A stretch of DNA of 64,000 bases from CAZDGV01 sp964505195 (GTDB lineage: Bacteria; Bacteroidota; Bacteroidia; Chitinophagales; Chitinophagaceae): NCBI GenBank assembly GCA_964505195.1, contig CAZDGV010000007.1, positions 22,288 through 86,287 on the forward strand, written 5' to 3'. Both the position numbers and the translations under genes were made by a program. Shown piece by piece: positions 60,542 to 64,000 of the stretch; the stretch's first letter is position 1, and every line of letters starts with the position of its first letter. The notes beneath the pieces are model-generated. The model was given only the letters and a program-made list of their open reading frames with translations, made no database searches and was not told the DNA's origin.

Positions 60542-61831
60542 ATGCAAAAAGCTTTGATATTCATTGGCTGCATTTTATGGGGTTTGCTGGCGCAGAGTCA
60601 ACATACTACACCCCCGAAAAAACGGATTAAACTATTTGTAGATTGCAGCAACACCTGGTGTGATCTTACCTACATTCGAACGGAAATTAATGTAGTAGAT
60701 TTTGTAATCGATCGCATTGCAGCAGATGTGCATCTCCTGATTACTTCACAACCCATTGGCAGCGGTGGCGAGCAGATACAATTGATTTTCTATGGCCTGA
60801 ATCAATATGCAAAACAGAACAGCGACACCTTACGCTGCGAAACCTTACCACTTGCTACTGATGCCGAACGAAGAGCATTGATGGTGCGATATATACAAGC
60901 AGGACTTACCCCCTATATTGCAAAATCCGGCTATCTAAATGAGGTGACCATCCAAACTAAACTGCAGAGTGATTCATTACAAAAAGAAAAGAGCGGGAAC
61001 CAAACCACGGTCGATAAATGGAATTATTGGGTTTTCAGCGCCCGGGCAAATGGCAACTTTAGTGCCGATCAAAATTATCGCTCCCGTAACTTGGGTGGAC
61101 GGTTATCAGCAACGCGTGTAACGGATGATTTGCGGGTCAGCTTTTCAATGAATGGCAACGACGACAGAAATCTGTTTGTTATCAGCAACAATGAAATTAC
61201 GGTACGGAACCACAGCTTAAACTTTGAGCACCAGATTGCAAAAAGCATTAATGAACACTGGACGATAGGCTATGATGTGTCTGCTACGCAGGCAACTTTT
61301 ACAAACATTAAAAGTCAGGTGTATTTCAGCCCGGGCATCGAATACAATATTTTCCCTTACAGCAAGGTTAATTCTAAATTGCTAACTATACGGTATGGGC
61401 CCGATATCCGGCGGAACGCATATTACGATACTACGATTTATCAAAAAACAAAAGAGTGGCTAACCGGACACAACTTATCAGTGAATCTTTCTTTAAATCA
61501 GAAATGGGGTACCGTGTCAACAGGCATAACGTATCGCAATTTTTTCAACAACTGGAAATACTTAAATCTATCGTTTAACACTTTTGTTGACGTTCGACTT
61601 ACAGGAAATTTATCTTTTAATGTCTTCGCCCTCCCTTCAATTGTTCGGGACCAGGTGTTTCTTCCAAAAGGAAGCGCATCTTCAGATGATGTACTTGCAC
61701 GCCGTCGGCAATTACAAACCAATTTTAACTTCTTTATGGGCTTTGGTATTACCTACCGCTTTGGAAGCATTCTAAATAACTTTGTCAATCCACGTTTTGG
61801 AAACAGTGGCGGCGGAATGTTTTTCTTTTAA
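60542..61831 (+). CDS. Outer-membrane barrel-like protein with N-terminal extension, unknown function
   Basis: Exported 429-residue protein. Signal peptide to about residue 20 (LLAQSQH), then a domain of about 130 residues (KLFVDCSNTWCDLTYIRTEINVVDFVIDRIAADVHLLITSQP...) with two cysteines close together (C36, C42 region), and a C-terminal beta-rich part (about 160-429) with RLSATRVTDDLRVSFSMNGNDDRN, KSQVYFSPGIEYNIFPYSKVNSK and FNFFMGFGITYRFGSILNN, ending in a Gly-rich GNSGGGMFFF. It has the look of an outer-membrane barrel (resembling DUF481-like proteins), but I recognise no family. It follows mqnD by 40 bp. Confidence 0.68.
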   Translation: MQKALIFIGCILWGLLAQSQHTTPPKKRIKLFVDCSNTWCDLTYIRTEINVVDFVIDRIAADVHLLITSQPIGSGGEQIQLIFYGLNQYAKQNSDTLRCETLPLATDAERRALMVRYIQAGLTPYIAKSGYLNEVTIQTKLQSDSLQKEKSGNQTTVDKWNYWVFSARANGNFSADQNYRSRNLGGRLSATRVTDDLRVSFSMNGNDDRNLFVISNNEITVRNHSLNFEHQIAKSINEHWTIGYDVSATQATFTNIKSQVYFSPGIEYNIFPYSKVNSKLLTIRYGPDIRRNAYYDTTIYQKTKEWLTGHNLSVNLSLNQKWGTVSTGITYRNFFNNWKYLNLSFNTFVDVRLTGNLSFNVFALPSIVRDQVFLPKGSASSDDVLARRRQLQTNFNFFMGFGITYRFGSILNNFVNPRFGNSGGGMFFF

Positions 61832-61905
61832 GCATTACAACCTTACCGAAGTGCCACACGGCTGATTGAAAATCATCAACACATCCCTGACTGAAATTGA
61901 AAAAA

Positions 61906-63213
61906 TTACTTTTTTAAAGCAGCAGCGTATGTTTCCAGGCAACGCTTGCGTGCCTGCTCATGCACCACAATTGGTTTGGCATAGTTAAACTCTTCGAACT
62001 CAGGCACCCACTTGCGTACATATTCCAGCTTAGGATCAAATTTTTGCGTTTGGGTATACGGATTAAAAATCCTGAAATAAGGTGCTGCATCACAACCGCT
62101 GCCCGCAGCCCATTGCCATCCGCCGTTATTGGCTGCTAAATCAAAATCGAGCAGCTTTCTTGCGAAATAGGCTTCGCCCCAGCGCCAATCGATTAGTAAA
62201 TGCTTGGTAAGAAAAGATGCTACGATCATACGCACCCGATTGTGCATGAATCCGGTGGCATTCAGTTCGCGCATGCCGGCATCTACAATAGGATAGCCCG
62301 TATTTCCGCTGCACCATTTTTCAAATTCTTCCTCATTGTTTCGCCACGCAATAAAATCATATTCTTTTTTGAACGATTTCCCCTCGCCTACCTGCGGAAA
62401 ATGCCAAAGAATCATATGGTAAAAATCTCTCCAGATCAACTCGTTTAAAAAAGATTCATTGGATGCCAGCGCCTGCCTTGCCAGATCACGAATACTGATC
62501 GTACCGAAACGAAGATGAACGCTTAATCTGCTTGTTCCTCTGATAGCCGGATAGTCGCGCTGCTCCTTGTATTTTTGGATGATTTCACCGGAAATTTGAT
62601 CGGCAGGGAATGTTTCCTTCACCGGTATAAAGCCCATTTCTTGCAGGGAGATCATAGGCGTGGGCTTTGCTTTTAAAAACCCCGCTGATTTCTTTTCAGA
62701 AGGGAAAGAAGGCAGTCCCACTTCTGCAAGCTTTGCTTTCCACTTCCTGCTATAAGGCGTGAACACGGTATAAGGCTTGCCATCATCTTTTACCACTTCC
62801 GATTTTTCAAAAATCACTTGATCCTTAAAACTCACAACCTCAACACCTTTGCGCTGCAGCTGATCCGTAATTTTTTGATCACGCTGTATGGCATAGGGTT
62901 CATAATCGTGATTTACAAACAACTTGCGGATATGATATTTTTCAAGCAGCTCTGTAAAAACAGCTGCTGGTTTTCCATAATGTACTTCTATGTCGGAGCC
63001 CTGCGACTGCAATTTTTCCTTGATCGACTGAATCGTTTGATGAATGAATGAAACCCTTCGGTCATCCTTATCCTCCAGCAGATCCAATATATCCCGATCA
63101 AAAATAAACAGAGGAAGCACCGGCAGTCCATCACTCAGCGCATGATACAATGCTGCATGATCATGAAGCCGTAAATCTCTCCGCAGCCAGCATAAATTGA
63201 TTTCCTGTTTCAT
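61906..63213 (-). CDS. phrB: Deoxyribodipyrimidine photolyase (class I CPD photolyase)
   Basis: Blue-light-driven DNA repair enzyme that splits cyclobutane pyrimidine dimers using FADH-. The 435-residue protein has the standard order: antenna-domain start INLCWLRRDLRLHDHAALYHAL (5-26), then the closing VFTPYSRKWKAKL, and the FAD domain with SRLSVHLRFGTISIRDLARQ, FLNELIWRDFYHMILWHFP, YPIVDAGMRELNATGFMHNRVRMIVASFLTKHLLIDW and FDLAANNGGWQWAAGSGCDAAPYFRIFNP. It is therefore a complete canonical photolyase and a useful control for the permuted homologue at 23593. I chose the ATG at 63213. The aminotransferase gene lies 31 bp upstream on the same strand. Confidence 0.96.
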   Translation of the reverse strand: MKQEINLCWLRRDLRLHDHAALYHALSDGLPVLPLFIFDRDILDLLEDKDDRRVSFIHQTIQSIKEKLQSQGSDIEVHYGKPAAVFTELLEKYHIRKLFVNHDYEPYAIQRDQKITDQLQRKGVEVVSFKDQVIFEKSEVVKDDGKPYTVFTPYSRKWKAKLAEVGLPSFPSEKKSAGFLKAKPTPMISLQEMGFIPVKETFPADQISGEIIQKYKEQRDYPAIRGTSRLSVHLRFGTISIRDLARQALASNESFLNELIWRDFYHMILWHFPQVGEGKSFKKEYDFIAWRNNEEEFEKWCSGNTGYPIVDAGMRELNATGFMHNRVRMIVASFLTKHLLIDWRWGEAYFARKLLDFDLAANNGGWQWAAGSGCDAAPYFRIFNPYTQTQKFDPKLEYVRKWVPEFEEFNYAKPIVVHEQARKRCLETYAAALKK

Positions 63214-63244
63214 AAGCCATTTAACATTCCAAAGCAGTGAAAGT

Positions 63245-64000
63245 TCATTGAAAAAGGGGGCGGACAACCTGGTGATAAATTTCGGCAGTTATGTGATTGC
63301 CAAACAAAACTTGATCCATGCGCTTCACCCAGCGAATTCCATGTATTGCATTGCTGAGAAATACTTCATCGGCATCAACAAGATCTTCTGCACTATATGC
63401 CCCCTCCTCTACCCTAAATCCAATCGCAGGCAGCTGATCGATTAAATAACTGCGCATCACCCCTGCCACGGGCGCTTCAGTAAGTGCAGGAGTATAAATC
63501 ACCCCATCTTTAATAAAGAAGATATTAGCAATGGTACTGTCTGCAAGCCGACCATGCTGATTCAATACCAAACAGTCGTTCCATCTTTGCTTTTTGCCAT
63601 ATTGCGCGGCAAGGGAATAGAGCAAATAATTGTTGCTTTTAAGATTGGATAGCGCATCACAACTCTTCGTGCAACCGGCAAATACCCCAATGTCTAATCC
63701 GTTTAAATTGAATTCAGCTCGCGGTAAATTCCAACATTGAATAAGATAGTGCAGGGAATCTGCCTCTTCCCATAGGGCGCCATCTCCCTTGAAGCAGGTA
63801 AGACGGATCCGCGCATCTGAAGCAATCCTATTTTTCAGAAGGAGCTTATCGATCTCCTTCAAAAAAGTATCAGCCTGAACATGAGGCGGAAACGACATAT
63901 CCAATACCTGCATGCCATTGTGAAGCCTTGTAAGATGGCGCTCCCACAAAGCAATGCCGTCGCTTGTTTTTCGCATGGTTTCAAACAAACCCTCACCATA
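63245..64000 (-). CDS. Class IV aminotransferase / PabC-like aminodeoxychorismate lyase (5' end outside window)
   Basis: PLP fold-type IV enzyme. The frame is open at the right window edge, starting with YGEGLFETMR, the family segment that normally follows about 20-35 residues from the start. Visible are SNLKSNNYLLYSLAAQ with the probable PLP Lys, LADSTIANIFFIKDG, and EAPVAGVMRSYLI. The family contains branched-chain and D-amino acid aminotransferases and aminodeoxychorismate lyase (PabC, folate synthesis). The shortness (about 250 residues) and the sequence favour the PabC-like type, which would fit the folate genes in this window, but this cannot be settled from sequence. Adjacent to phrB (31 bp). 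Confidence 0.82.
   Translation of the reverse strand, partial: YGEGLFETMRKTSDGIALWERHLTRLHNGMQVLDMSFPPHVQADTFLKEIDKLLLKNRIASDARIRLTCFKGDGALWEEADSLHYLIQCWNLPRAEFNLNGLDIGVFAGCTKSCDALSNLKSNNYLLYSLAAQYGKKQRWNDCLVLNQHGRLADSTIANIFFIKDGVIYTPALTEAPVAGVMRSYLIDQLPAIGFRVEEGAYSAEDLVDADEVFLSNAIHGIRWVKRMDQVLFGNHITAEIYHQVVRPLFQ

Overview
The window looks like an assembled contig or scaffold from a Bacteroidota (Bacteroidetes) genome, most likely family Chitinophagaceae or a close relative. The evidence is a complete SprA type IX secretion translocon gene (43480-50724), a gliding-motility/T9SS C-terminal domain protein (39332-41986), a PorE-like OmpA protein (32203-34158), futalosine-pathway menaquinone genes (mqnB, mqnD), several outer-membrane barrels with short signal peptides ending in AQ, and promoter-like elements of the TAnnTTTG type. 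Genes are densely packed, many convergent pairs touch or overlap, and nearly everything is chromosomal housekeeping. No rRNA, tRNA, CRISPR array, intact mobile element or integrase was seen.

Layout. 1-6.4 kb: prmC (cut by the window start), exbD-exbB, an SMP-30/NHL-like secreted protein, a stomatin-like protein, pepT, a small membrane protein and a SlyD-type FKBP. 6.6-12 kb: NamZ-like DUF1343, fmt, a LysM protein, rnhA, and an rRNA (cytosine-C5) methyltransferase. 12-15 kb: the three-gene proton-translocating transhydrogenase operon, whose pntB carries an artificial 100-N gap flanked by a duplicated 55-mer. 15-20 kb: methyltransferase, folA, thyA, an outer-membrane protein, proline dehydrogenase and a secreted protein of unknown function. 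20.2-24.7 kb: a cryptochrome/photolyase cluster (see below). 24.7-30.5 kb: lysC, an Ldh-family dehydrogenase, DUF3467, and two outer-membrane proteins overlapping by 4 bp. 30.6-39.3 kb, all on the plus strand: folD, queE, porE-like, dprA, guaB, lnt, alpha/beta hydrolase, then the T9SS cargo-like gene. 42-52.4 kb: SDR, a small secreted protein, sprA-ruvA, fabH. 52.4-54.1 kb: an AT-rich, gene-poor stretch with a lipoprotein and a decayed ORF6N (phage antirepressor-type) gene. 54.1-64 kb: DinB, a Cys/Met-metabolism PLP enzyme, GNAT, fabD, folE plus two tandem 6-pyruvoyl-tetrahydropterin-synthase paralogues, mqnB-mqnD, an unknown barrel protein, a classical CPD photolyase, and a class IV aminotransferase cut by the window end.

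Most interesting region. Between 20.2 and 24.7 kb lie an SDR without the usual catalytic serine, a cryptochrome/photolyase-family protein that resembles the iron-sulfur bacterial cryptochromes but lacks their C-terminal cysteine ligands, a flavin-reductase-like protein, a small HARE-HTH-like protein, a TIGR03643/DUF2805 protein, and a 370-aa photolyase homologue whose FAD domain comes first and whose antenna-like alpha/beta domain comes last, i.e. an apparent circular permutation. Because a canonical class I photolyase is present elsewhere (61906-63213), this cluster probably does something other than routine CPD repair. I regard it as the best candidate for an undescribed light- or flavin-linked system.

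Folate and pterin genes (folA, thyA, folD, folE, two PTPS paralogues, queE, a pabC-like gene) are scattered through the window rather than clustered. Regulation visible from sequence is limited to hairpin terminators and TAnnTTTG-like elements, some only a few bases before the start codon. One terminator-like hairpin overlaps the start codon of the downstream secreted protein (20164-20188).
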